From: Erysipelotrichaceae bacterium
GTDB taxonomy: Bacteria; Bacillota_I; Bacilli_A; Erysipelotrichales; Erysipelotrichaceae
DNA: 38,045 bases
NCBI GenBank assembly: GCA_017432005.1
Contig: JAFRKA010000004.1
Span: 1-38,045 of the forward strand
Direction of reading: 5' to 3'
Each line of letters starts with the position of its first letter. Position 1 is the stretch's first letter. Both the position numbers and the translations under genes were made by a program. Of the stretch, positions 31,897 through 38,045 are shown piece by piece. The notes beneath the pieces were generated by a model. That model saw only the letters and a program-made list of their open reading frames with translations. It searched no databases and was not told the origin of the DNA.

Positions 31897-32652
31897 TCAG
31901 TCATTCAGCAGATAAGGCAGGAAATAAGGGACCTGCTTGTACCACCATGGCCAGTCGTGATTGACGTCATAGCCCCAGTAGTCGACCCAGACATTGATGC
32001 CCAGTTCATGGAAACGCTGGTCGATATAGCGGGTGCTCCACGGTTCTTCCCAGGCACCCTGTCCGACACAGACGACTGCTTTATTGTTGTTGTAGCGGGC
32101 AATGAAAGGATGTCTGCGGTCCATGTTGGTGAGATAATCCGTGATGGAATTCTGATAGACCACATCGTCCATGTAGCTGCCCAGGAAATAGGAAGCGTTA
32201 TAGATACCGCTCAAAGCCATGCAGCGGTCAAAAAGATCCGGGAAACGCAGATAGAGGTTCAGCGCATGGGTCGCTCCCATGGAGCAGCCGAAAGTCATGA
32301 TGCCCGGATAGCCTTCCCAGCCGTTCTTCTCATTGACATAGTCTCTGATGAAAGGGACCACTTCTCTGGTGATGTAGTTGATCCACTGTTCGTGATGTCT
32401 GATGCGCCAGTAAGGATCGCCGTTCTTGTCGCTCCAGGTCTCCTTGTCGATCGTATCGATCGCAAAGACGATGCATTCACCGTTATCGATCCATGGCGCA
32501 AAAGTATCCGTCAGATGGAAGTTCTCGAAATCATAGAACCTGCCGTCCTGGCACGGTATGTAAAGTATCGGACGTCCGTGATGTCCGTAGGCCTTGATCG
32601 GCATATTGCGGTTCAGCTCATTGCTGAAATAATCAAAATAATTAGTTTCCAT
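31897..32652 (-). CDS. Alpha/beta-hydrolase esterase (COG4947-like)
   Basis: A 251-residue esterase-D/antigen-85-type hydrolase. The nucleophile elbow is GCSMGATHAL (Ser about residue 123), preceded by YPGIMTFG; the likely catalytic His is in NHDWPWW near the C-terminus, with an acid residue between. No signal peptide, so probably cytosolic. The natural ester substrate is unknown. It sits between another esterase (9 bases upstream) and the ATP-grasp gene (12 bases downstream), suggesting all three act on the same metabolite. Confidence 0.83.
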   Translation of the reverse strand: METNYFDYFSNELNRNMPIKAYGHHGRPILYIPCQDGRFYDFENFHLTDTFAPWIDNGECIVFAIDTIDKETWSDKNGDPYWRIRHHEQWINYITREVVPFIRDYVNEKNGWEGYPGIMTFGCSMGATHALNLYLRFPDLFDRCMALSGIYNASYFLGSYMDDVVYQNSITDYLTNMDRRHPFIARYNNNKAVVCVGQGAWEEPWSTRYIDQRFHELGINVWVDYWGYDVNHDWPWWYKQVPYFLPYLLND

Positions 32653-32661
32653 ATTTCCCCC

Positions 32662-33444
32662 TTAGAGATCGTAGAACAGGACATCCATGAAGAACGGTAC
32701 CTGTTTTTCCCATGATGCTTCACTGTGATCGCCGTCCGGTACGATCCGGCTCTCCAGCAGCACGTTCTTTCTGATCAAAGCAGCAGTGACTTCACCGAAG
32801 ACCTTTCTGGTGTTGCGGTAAGCGATCTCGTTCTCACCGTAATCCATATACAGGACAGTATCTTTATAACGGCTGCGGCTGATCATATTCAGGACCTTTG
32901 CCGGAGAGAAACCGATCGAAGGCGACAGCGCCGCGCCTCTCGAGAAGACATCATTATACTTGCTTAACGCATACAGCGTCATGAGCCCGCCCATGGAACT
33001 GCCGGCGATGAAGGTATGAGCCCGATCAGACAGGGTCGGATAATTGTCATCGATATAGGTCTTGAGTTCATAGACGAACCAGTCCATCGTGATCTTGCCC
33101 CGGCTTCTGATCTTGCCCCATTCGGGATCTTCGAAATTGAACGGCGAGTACTCAGAAAGGCGTCCGCCGCCCTTCTCCTGTTCGCCATGGTGGTTGCATT
33201 CGACACCGACGACGATCAGCGGGACTTCATTTTCTTCCAGATACTCATACATGCCCCAGCTCTTGCCGTAGGAAGCTTCCTCATCGGAAAACAGATTCTG
33301 TCCGTCAAACATATACAGGACCGGGAAGCGGCCTTTCATGTCCGGTACATAGACGTAGACGTTTCTTTTTTCATCGCCCGTCAGCTGCGGGATGTCAGTC
33401 TCAAATCTTTCCAGCATATCCTTATCTTCCTTAATCTCTTCCAT
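32662..33444 (-). CDS. Alpha/beta-hydrolase esterase (COG2819/BesA-like)
   Basis: About 260 residues from the ATG at 33444, which follows an AAGG site; an in-frame TTG further upstream and an ATG at 33417 with its own AAGG are alternatives. The nucleophile elbow is GSSMGGLMTLYAL, with VLYMFDGQNLFSD (oxyanion region) early and DGDHSEASWEKQ supplying the catalytic His near the end. It belongs to the esterase group that includes ferri-bacillibactin esterase and other tannase/feruloyl-type enzymes, but no siderophore genes are present here. First gene of the operon, transcribed after the murQ terminator. Confidence 0.82.
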   Translation of the reverse strand: MEEIKEDKDMLERFETDIPQLTGDEKRNVYVYVPDMKGRFPVLYMFDGQNLFSDEEASYGKSWGMYEYLEENEVPLIVVGVECNHHGEQEKGGGRLSEYSPFNFEDPEWGKIRSRGKITMDWFVYELKTYIDDNYPTLSDRAHTFIAGSSMGGLMTLYALSKYNDVFSRGAALSPSIGFSPAKVLNMISRSRYKDTVLYMDYGENEIAYRNTRKVFGEVTAALIRKNVLLESRIVPDGDHSEASWEKQVPFFMDVLFYDL

Positions 33445-33484
33445 TATACCTTCCCTGTGTCCCAAAACTGAATCAAAAGCACAG

Positions 33485-33507
33485 AAAAAAGGGAACTTAA
33501 CGTTCCC
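33485..33507 (-). terminator. Intrinsic terminator after murQ
   Basis: GGGAAC (33491-33496) / GTTCCC (33502-33507) with a five-base loop and six T residues on the minus strand. It isolates the murQ operon from the downstream esterase operon. Confidence 0.9.
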
Positions 33508-33513
33508 CGTCTC

Positions 33514-34404
33514 CTATTCTTTCAGAGCTTTGCGGACACTTCCTTCCGCTTCCTCAAGCCTCTTCTCTGCTTCTTCCTTTGAAATGTTCAGCAGGATCAT
33601 GACGATCGCCAGCTTGCAGCTGTTGTTCGTTTCCTTCAGGACCACATCGGCCTTATCGTGTTCACAGCCGGTCGCCTCCATGACGATCCTGCGGCATCTT
33701 TCCACGAGCTTCTCATTAGTCGCCCTGACGTCGACCATGAGATTGCTGTAGACCTTGCCGGCTCCGATCATCGTGGCAGTTGAGATCATGTTCAGGACCA
33801 TCTTCTGACAGGTCCCGGATTTCAGTCTCGTCGATCCGATCAATACTTCCGGTCCGGCACTGAGCTCGATCGGCCAGTCACAGTGCTTTGCGATCTCCGT
33901 ATCGATATTGCAGCACAGACATCCCGTTCCTGCCCCGATGCTGCGGGCATAGTCCAGTCCGCCGATGACATATGGTGTCCTGCCGCTGGCAGCGATACCG
34001 ATCACGAAGTCCCTGTCACTCAGACCAATATTCTTCAGGTCGCTGACGCAGAGCTCCTTGGAATCCTCCGCTCCTTCCACGGCCTTGACGAAGGCATTGT
34101 CTCCTCCGGCGATCAGACCGATGAAACGGTCGGAATTGAAAGTCGGTACGACTTCCACCGCATCCATCAGTCCCAGTCTTCCCGATGTTCCGGCTCCGAT
34201 ATAGACGATCCTTCCGCCGTTTTTATAGGCTTTGGTCGTCTGTTCGATCAGGGCTTCGATCTGAGGCAGAGCACCTTTTACAGCCTCTATGACCTTGAGA
34301 TCTTCTTCATTCATGATCCTGATGATCTCACCGGCACTGAGCAGATCGATGTCCTTTGTCTTTTCGTTACGTCCTTCTGTTGAAAGCTTTGCGATATCTA
34401 CCAT
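33514..34404 (-). CDS. murQ: N-acetylmuramic acid 6-phosphate etherase
   Basis: A 296-residue SIS-domain lyase that cleaves the D-lactyl ether of MurNAc-6-P to give GlcNAc-6-P, part of peptidoglycan recycling. Motifs: LSTEGRNEKTKDID near the N-terminus, the SIS loop IVYIGAGTSGRLG, the catalytic-Glu region DAVEVVPTF, GIAASGRTPYVIG, GPEVLIGSTRLKSGTCQKMVLNM and the C-terminal ubiquitin-like helices. The ATG at 34404 is one base past the nagA stop and uses an AAGGGA ribosome site. The product is the substrate of the NagA encoded just upstream. An upstream in-frame ATG at 34470 is not used. Confidence 0.95.
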   Translation of the reverse strand: MVDIAKLSTEGRNEKTKDIDLLSAGEIIRIMNEEDLKVIEAVKGALPQIEALIEQTTKAYKNGGRIVYIGAGTSGRLGLMDAVEVVPTFNSDRFIGLIAGGDNAFVKAVEGAEDSKELCVSDLKNIGLSDRDFVIGIAASGRTPYVIGGLDYARSIGAGTGCLCCNIDTEIAKHCDWPIELSAGPEVLIGSTRLKSGTCQKMVLNMISTATMIGAGKVYSNLMVDVRATNEKLVERCRRIVMEATGCEHDKADVVLKETNNSCKLAIVMILLNISKEEAEKRLEEAEGSVRKALKE

Positions 34405-34405
34405 A

Positions 34406-35563
34406 TTATCCCTTCTTTCCGTACAGCTTACCGTGGATGTAGGTAGCTTTATTGTTGAAACGCTCATCAAAGACCGCCAGATCAGCCTTGTAGTTTTCTT
34501 TGATCAGACCGCGGTCGTTTATTCCCAGCATGCGCATCGGATTGACCGTCACCGCATTGAAGGCCGTAACGGTATCGATACCGGCCTCATGGATGGCGAA
34601 ATCCAGGATGTGATTCAGTTTGTGACATGATCCGGCCAGCGTATCCGTGCCCGTGATATAGCCGACCCCGTCTTTGGTGATCGTGGTCGTCCTGCCTTTT
34701 TCCTCAAAGGAATAGACGCCCGGTTTGAGACCTTTGATGTTTACGGAATCGGTGATCAGGATGAACCTGTCCTTGCCTTTGATGCGGGCCAGGATATTGG
34801 CTGCATATTTATTGACGTGGATACCGTCACAGATACACTCACAGTAACATTCATCGGAATACATGGCTGCCCCGACGACGCCCGGTTCACGGTGATGCAG
34901 ACCCTTCATGCCGTTGTAGGTATGGGTGAAGGAAGTGGCTCCGTGAGCGATCGCTTCACGGCATACATCGAAACTGGCACCGGTATGACCAAGAGCGACT
35001 TTCATGCCTTTGGCGATGCAGTAGTCGATGACGCTGTAGTCTCCTTTAAGCATCTCCGGAGCGATCATCACATAGATCAGATGGCCGTTGCAGGCTCTGT
35101 TGAACTCATCGATGACTCTCTTTGTCGGTATGATCTGGAAGTCCAGGTTCTGTGCTCCTCTTTCCTTGCCGGAACAGATGAACGGTCCTTCCTCATAGAC
35201 ACCCAGGATATGTGTTCCGGTCCTGTTGTCCTTGTCGATGAAATCACCGATATTCTTTAAAGCCTTGAGCAGTCCTTTCTTCGGGAACGACGAGATCGAA
35301 GCCAGAGTCGAGGTCACACCTTCACTTGGCAGATACTCTGTCCATTCCTTCAGCCAGCTGCGGGTAGCCGTATTCGATTCCCCACCGTTGTAGCCGTGAT
35401 TGTGCACATCGACAAGACCCGGTAAGATGATCAGCTCACCGTAATCCTTATCCACCTTGTACTGTCCGTACGGATAGACACCGGTGATCATGTCTTTTCT
35501 GATCTCGATCTGCTTAGGCTGCAGCTTCTCTTCGTAATAGACGAATTTGCTTTGAATTATCAT
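34406..35563 (-). CDS. nagA: N-acetylglucosamine-6-phosphate deacetylase, paralogue beside murQ
   Basis: A 385-residue amidohydrolase with VDVHNHG, EEGPFICSGKERGA, GHTGAS, the substrate loop reading HTYNGMK instead of HLFNAM, CDGIHV and the catalytic Asp in ITDSV. Although divergent from the other copy (19484-20623) it keeps the metal ligands and catalytic Asp. In this position it would deacetylate the GlcNAc-6-P released by MurQ. A GGAAG ribosome site precedes the ATG. The loop change may reflect a different preferred substrate, but this is inference. Confidence 0.88.
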   Translation of the reverse strand: MIIQSKFVYYEEKLQPKQIEIRKDMITGVYPYGQYKVDKDYGELIILPGLVDVHNHGYNGGESNTATRSWLKEWTEYLPSEGVTSTLASISSFPKKGLLKALKNIGDFIDKDNRTGTHILGVYEEGPFICSGKERGAQNLDFQIIPTKRVIDEFNRACNGHLIYVMIAPEMLKGDYSVIDYCIAKGMKVALGHTGASFDVCREAIAHGATSFTHTYNGMKGLHHREPGVVGAAMYSDECYCECICDGIHVNKYAANILARIKGKDRFILITDSVNIKGLKPGVYSFEEKGRTTTITKDGVGYITGTDTLAGSCHKLNHILDFAIHEAGIDTVTAFNAVTVNPMRMLGINDRGLIKENYKADLAVFDERFNNKATYIHGKLYGKKG

Positions 35564-35576
35564 GGTCTTCCTTCTT

Positions 35577-36503
35577 TCATTCCTTTATCTTCGCCGTGAT
35601 ATGCAGTATATCCAGCGATGCCATCCGGTCCATGACCGGTGATTCTTTGATACCGTTGTCCACAAGATCCGCAAAATGTTTCAGTTCATAGTAGAAGTCA
35701 GAGATCAGTTCCTCAGCGATCTCATATCTCTTGCCGTCGACCTCGTAATATCCGCTTCCGCTCTTCCAGAAATCATCCGCTCTTATATAGCCCTTTGTTC
35801 CGCTGATGATCAGTGTCATATCGCCGTCTTTGGAATTGGATACACATACCCGGCCTTTTATCCCGTCATAATCCAGCAGTGCTTCGGCACTGGTCTCGGC
35901 TGTTTCCTTCGTCCTGTCACTTTCCAGTTTTATCAGCTTTGGTCTGATGCCTGTCAGGAAATTGAGTGTTCCGACACAGTATGATCCCAGATCCATGAAA
36001 GCACCACCGGTCTCAGGATCATTGATCCAGTGATCAGCCGGATGATCACCGCCTCTCATGAAAGCGGCATAGACATCGGTTATATCACCGATCGCTTTAT
36101 CTTCGATCATTTTCTTTATCTTCAGATTCAAAGGCAGGAACACCGACTTGAGTGCTTCCATAAGTAATACACCATTCTCTTGAGCCAGATCAAAAGCTTC
36201 ATTGACTTGTTTCTCACTGAACAACATCGGTTTCTCACAGATGACGTTCTTGTGATGTTCAAGACATCTTCTGATCAGTGCTTCATGGCCGGCATTGTAG
36301 TTGGCGATATAGACCGCATCGATATCACTGTTCAGGAAATGATCATAGTCTCCGAAATCAGGACATCCGTATTTGCGGGCATATTCTTCAGCTTTTGCCG
36401 GGTCTTTCGATCCGAAACCGACCAGTTCGATATTATCTGTCAGTTTGCAGGATGCAGCGATCCTGTTGGCTATCTTTCCACAGCCGAATATTGCGAGTTT
36501 CAT
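35577..36503 (-). CDS. Gfo/Idh/MocA-family NAD(P)-dependent oxidoreductase
   Basis: A 308-residue sugar-type dehydrogenase. N-terminal Rossmann fold with GCGKIA (residues 7-12), then the family hallmark CEKPML (about 89-94) whose Lys is catalytic, and a C-terminal alpha/beta domain with the conserved His-containing ADHWINDPETGGAFMDLGSY. It probably oxidises or reduces a sugar or amino-sugar derivative. First gene of an operon with nagA and murQ (13-base gap), so it may act on a cell-wall sugar. A TATAAT box (36512-36517) is eight bases before the ATG and overlaps an AAGG site, so the 5' leader is very short. Confidence 0.88.
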   Translation of the reverse strand: MKLAIFGCGKIANRIAASCKLTDNIELVGFGSKDPAKAEEYARKYGCPDFGDYDHFLNSDIDAVYIANYNAGHEALIRRCLEHHKNVICEKPMLFSEKQVNEAFDLAQENGVLLMEALKSVFLPLNLKIKKMIEDKAIGDITDVYAAFMRGGDHPADHWINDPETGGAFMDLGSYCVGTLNFLTGIRPKLIKLESDRTKETAETSAEALLDYDGIKGRVCVSNSKDGDMTLIISGTKGYIRADDFWKSGSGYYEVDGKRYEIAEELISDFYYELKHFADLVDNGIKESPVMDRMASLDILHITAKIKE

Positions 36504-36561
36504 ACACCTTCATTATATATCCCTGCTCATCACATCCGACCCTATTTGCATCTCTTCGTTT

Positions 36562-36587
36562 AAAAAGATCCTGATATCAGGATCTTA
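36562..36587 (-). terminator. Intrinsic terminator overlapping the carboxyethylornithine-synthase-like stop
   Basis: AAGATCCTGAT (36565-36575) / ATCAGGATCTT (36576-36586), an 11-base perfect inverted repeat, with T residues following on the minus strand. The gene's stop codon lies at the foot of the stem. Confidence 0.85.
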
Positions 36588-37577
36588 CAGTTCTTTCTTG
36601 CTTAAAGGCAGACCTAAGCGGGTACGGTAATCGATGATCCGCTGATCGACCAGTCGGCCTTGATCGATGACGATCGCTTTTTTCAGGATCTCCGGCAGTT
36701 CACCGTTTATCAGATCATTGTAGTAAGAAGCGAAGTTTTTGCTTAAAACTTCGGAAACAGTGAGCGGTACCATGGCTGGCGTATTGTCCACCGCATAATG
36801 CAGGACTCCCTCTTCATAATAGACAGGATCATCGATTCTGGTCGGATGGGAAGTCTCGATCGCCATGTGCGGGTCACAGGAGATGTCGATGATCGCGGCA
36901 CCCGGTTTGAGTTTCTTCAGATCTTCTTTTGAAACAAGATGATCTTCCCTAGATGTATCCCACATGACACAGTTGATGATCAGGTCATAATCATACATCT
37001 TCTTCTTGAACAGTTTCTCATGCTTGCGCGCATAGACATCGACTCTGGTCCCCAGACCATTGAGGATCCTGATGGCGCCCTTGGCCGTCTGGCCGTTGCC
37101 GATGACGGCAGCCGTGAGATCATACGGTACTCTTCCCACATAAGCCAGAGCCTGCAGTACGCCCATCTCGCCGGCGATCTCCCGGTTGCGGTAGAAGATG
37201 TAGCGCCCTTCATCGAAGATCTCTTCCCAGGCCAAAACCGTCAGTCCTTTTCTGATGCAGGCAGTCGTAAAATCCGTCTTCTGGACCGCATGTGCCCATC
37301 CCACCAGCATCGCTCCATCTTTCGCTCTGTCGATCTCATCATTGTCGCCTAGTTTGACATCGACCAGGACATCACATTCATATACTTTATCACGGGAAAC
37401 GATATTGGCTCCCATGGCCCGGTAATCATTATCTTTTCTCAGCACACTGTCGCCGTAGCCTTCTTCAAAATAAAGCTGCTGCGGTTTTTCGATGTACTGC
37501 AGATCTTCCGGCATCAGTGCCCTTCTCTTTTCTCCCGGCTTCTGGGAAATAAGAAAACCGATCCTGTGTTCAGCCAT
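36585..37577 (-). CDS. N5-(carboxyethyl)ornithine synthase-like dehydrogenase
   Basis: A 330-residue member of the alanine dehydrogenase/PNT superfamily. Sequence features recall the Lactococcus carboxyethylornithine synthase: GFLISQKPGEKRRALMPEDL at the start, RNREIAGEMGVLQA, the dinucleotide loop AVIGNGQTAKGAIRIL, WDTSREDHL, IIDISCDPHMAIETSHPT and GVLHYAVDNTPAMVPLTVS. That enzyme reductively condenses pyruvate with the side-chain amine of ornithine (or lysine) using NADPH. An alanine-dehydrogenase paralogue is the alternative, but its length and motifs fit less well. An AAGGAGA ribosome site precedes the ATG; monocistronic with its own terminator. Confidence 0.75.
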   Translation of the reverse strand: MAEHRIGFLISQKPGEKRRALMPEDLQYIEKPQQLYFEEGYGDSVLRKDNDYRAMGANIVSRDKVYECDVLVDVKLGDNDEIDRAKDGAMLVGWAHAVQKTDFTTACIRKGLTVLAWEEIFDEGRYIFYRNREIAGEMGVLQALAYVGRVPYDLTAAVIGNGQTAKGAIRILNGLGTRVDVYARKHEKLFKKKMYDYDLIINCVMWDTSREDHLVSKEDLKKLKPGAAIIDISCDPHMAIETSHPTRIDDPVYYEEGVLHYAVDNTPAMVPLTVSEVLSKNFASYYNDLINGELPEILKKAIVIDQGRLVDQRIIDYRTRLGLPLSKKEL

Positions 37578-37626
37578 ACGCGTTTCTCCTTGTTTCGATC
37601 AATTGTGTATATACCTGATGTCCTAA

Positions 37627-37692
37627 TTATACCTTACTCAGATATATGAAAATATGGCCTCCGGCAACCTTTTCAAGATCGTTGTCTTTCAT
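37627..37692 (-). CDS. 21-residue ORF with double-glycine leader motif
   Basis: Reads MKDNDLEKVAGG followed by nine mostly hydrophobic residues and a stop. The DLEKVAGG part matches the double-glycine leader of bacteriocin-type peptides and resembles DSELEKIIGG in the next gene upstream. No good ribosome site is seen. It may be a truncated remnant of a second precursor or a chance ORF. A TATAAT box overlaps its stop and could serve the following gene. Confidence 0.4.
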   Translation of the reverse strand: MKDNDLEKVAGGHIFIYLSKV

Positions 37693-37732
37693 TGCTTTGT
37701 TTTCTGCCGTTTAAAATCCAATTCTCTTTCTA

Positions 37733-38011
37733 TTATTTGCTGTAGTGAACGAGCTTGACATGATTGAGAAAATCTGATGGTTTGCATTTATCAACAAGAG
37801 GAAGAATTTTATCTTTGCAGATCGGACAGGTGTTTGTCTCAGCTGCATTATAGACCAACTCAAGTGTATCGGTGATATTCTTTACAGTCTTGCCGACATC
37901 AGCAAGAGCTTCATTGATTTTCTCTTGATCCTCTGTTGAGAGTCCGCCGATTATTTTCTCGAGTTCAGAATCATCAATTTTCATTGCTTCTTCGTATTTT
38001 TTCTTTTCTGC
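37733..38011 (-). CDS. Small protein with bacteriocin-type GG leader motif and C2H2-like zinc motif
   Basis: Ninety-two residues from the ATG at 38011, which has an AAGGAGA ribosome site; an in-frame ATG at 38041 is too far upstream of this site. The N-terminus is rich in Lys/Glu and contains DDSELEKIIGG (residues 14-24), which matches double-glycine leaders cleaved by peptidase-containing ABC exporters. The remaining about 68 residues contain a helix-forming stretch (STEDQEKINEALADVG) and a CPIC...HVKLVH arrangement near the C-terminus, suggestive of a C2H2 zinc site. No exporter or modification enzyme lies in this window, but only 34 bases remain before the right edge. RiPP or bacteriocin precursor is possible but unproven. 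Confidence 0.6.
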   Translation of the reverse strand, partial: AEKKKYEEAMKIDDSELEKIIGGLSTEDQEKINEALADVGKTVKNITDTLELVYNAAETNTCPICKDKILPLVDKCKPSDFLNHVKLVHYSK

Positions 38012-38045
38012 CATTTTAATTATCTCCTTATATCTTGACATTATT

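Noticed and set aside
31070..32715. Long open frames on the plus strand opposite the ATP-grasp and esterase genes
   Set aside because: They are antisense shadows of genes with full domain motifs and have no ribosome sites or recognisable products.
34405..34470. Upstream in-frame start for murQ
   Set aside because: The extension lies within nagA, adds residues with no MurQ similarity and lacks a ribosome site; the ATG at 34404 has one.
37627..37692. Counting the 21-residue GG-motif ORF as a firm gene
   Set aside because: No ribosome site and very short; kept only as a low-confidence feature because of its match to the neighbouring leader motif.

Overview
The window looks like chromosome from a Gram-positive Bacillota (Firmicutes), most likely an Erysipelotrichia-type gut bacterium. 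The reasons are a type IV pilus locus with inner-membrane parts but no secretin, a DUF1146 protein, a CBS/DRTGG family II pyrophosphatase, MurQ/NagA amino-sugar genes, a MarR plus paired ABC exporter cassette, and strong AAGGAGG-type ribosome sites. The genus assignment is inference. No rRNA, tRNA, CRISPR array, insertion sequence or prophage was seen. Nearly all the DNA is coding, in short tightly packed operons separated by intrinsic terminators.

Layout. 1-7792 (minus) is a type IV pilus locus: a minor-pilin-like protein, prepilin peptidase, pilM, pilN-like, pilO-like, pilB, pilT and pilC, then a terminator and a separately promoted major pilin cut by the left edge. 7884-12417 (plus, divergent) holds a membrane diguanylate cyclase and an EAL phosphodiesterase. 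PilB carries a tandem MshEN-type c-di-GMP-binding motif, so the two blocks probably form one signalling and motility unit. 12450-16491 (minus) is a MarR regulator with a heterodimeric ABC exporter. 16596-18403 (minus) holds a phosphoribosyltransferase, an EamA transporter and a GlsB-like membrane protein. 18465-22835 (minus) is tsaC - pyrophosphatase - nagA - DUF1146 - unknown membrane protein. 22947-25351 (plus) is a HAD hydrolase, a UPF0158-GNAT fusion and a Nif3-like protein. 25394-26065 (minus) is an ICMT-like methyltransferase.

26066-28072 (plus) is the cysteine biosynthesis operon cysK-cysE. Its 301-base leader holds a short ORF with six consecutive cysteine codons plus a seventh, followed by an intrinsic terminator whose 5' arm can pair with sequence inside the leader ORF. 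This is the layout of a cysteine-sensing ribosome-mediated attenuator and is the most interesting element in the window.

28103-30473 (minus) is a zinc-ribbon membrane protein and a TPM-domain protein with a glycine-rich tail. A 239-base gap (30474-30712) holds two terminator hairpins and a further nested inverted repeat. 30713-33444 (minus) joins two alpha/beta-hydrolase esterases and an ATP-grasp ligase of unknown product. 33514-36503 (minus) is a peptidoglycan amino-sugar operon (Gfo/Idh oxidoreductase, nagA, murQ). 36585-37577 (minus) resembles N5-(carboxyethyl)ornithine synthase. The right edge carries two small ORFs with double-glycine leader motifs like those of bacteriocin precursors.
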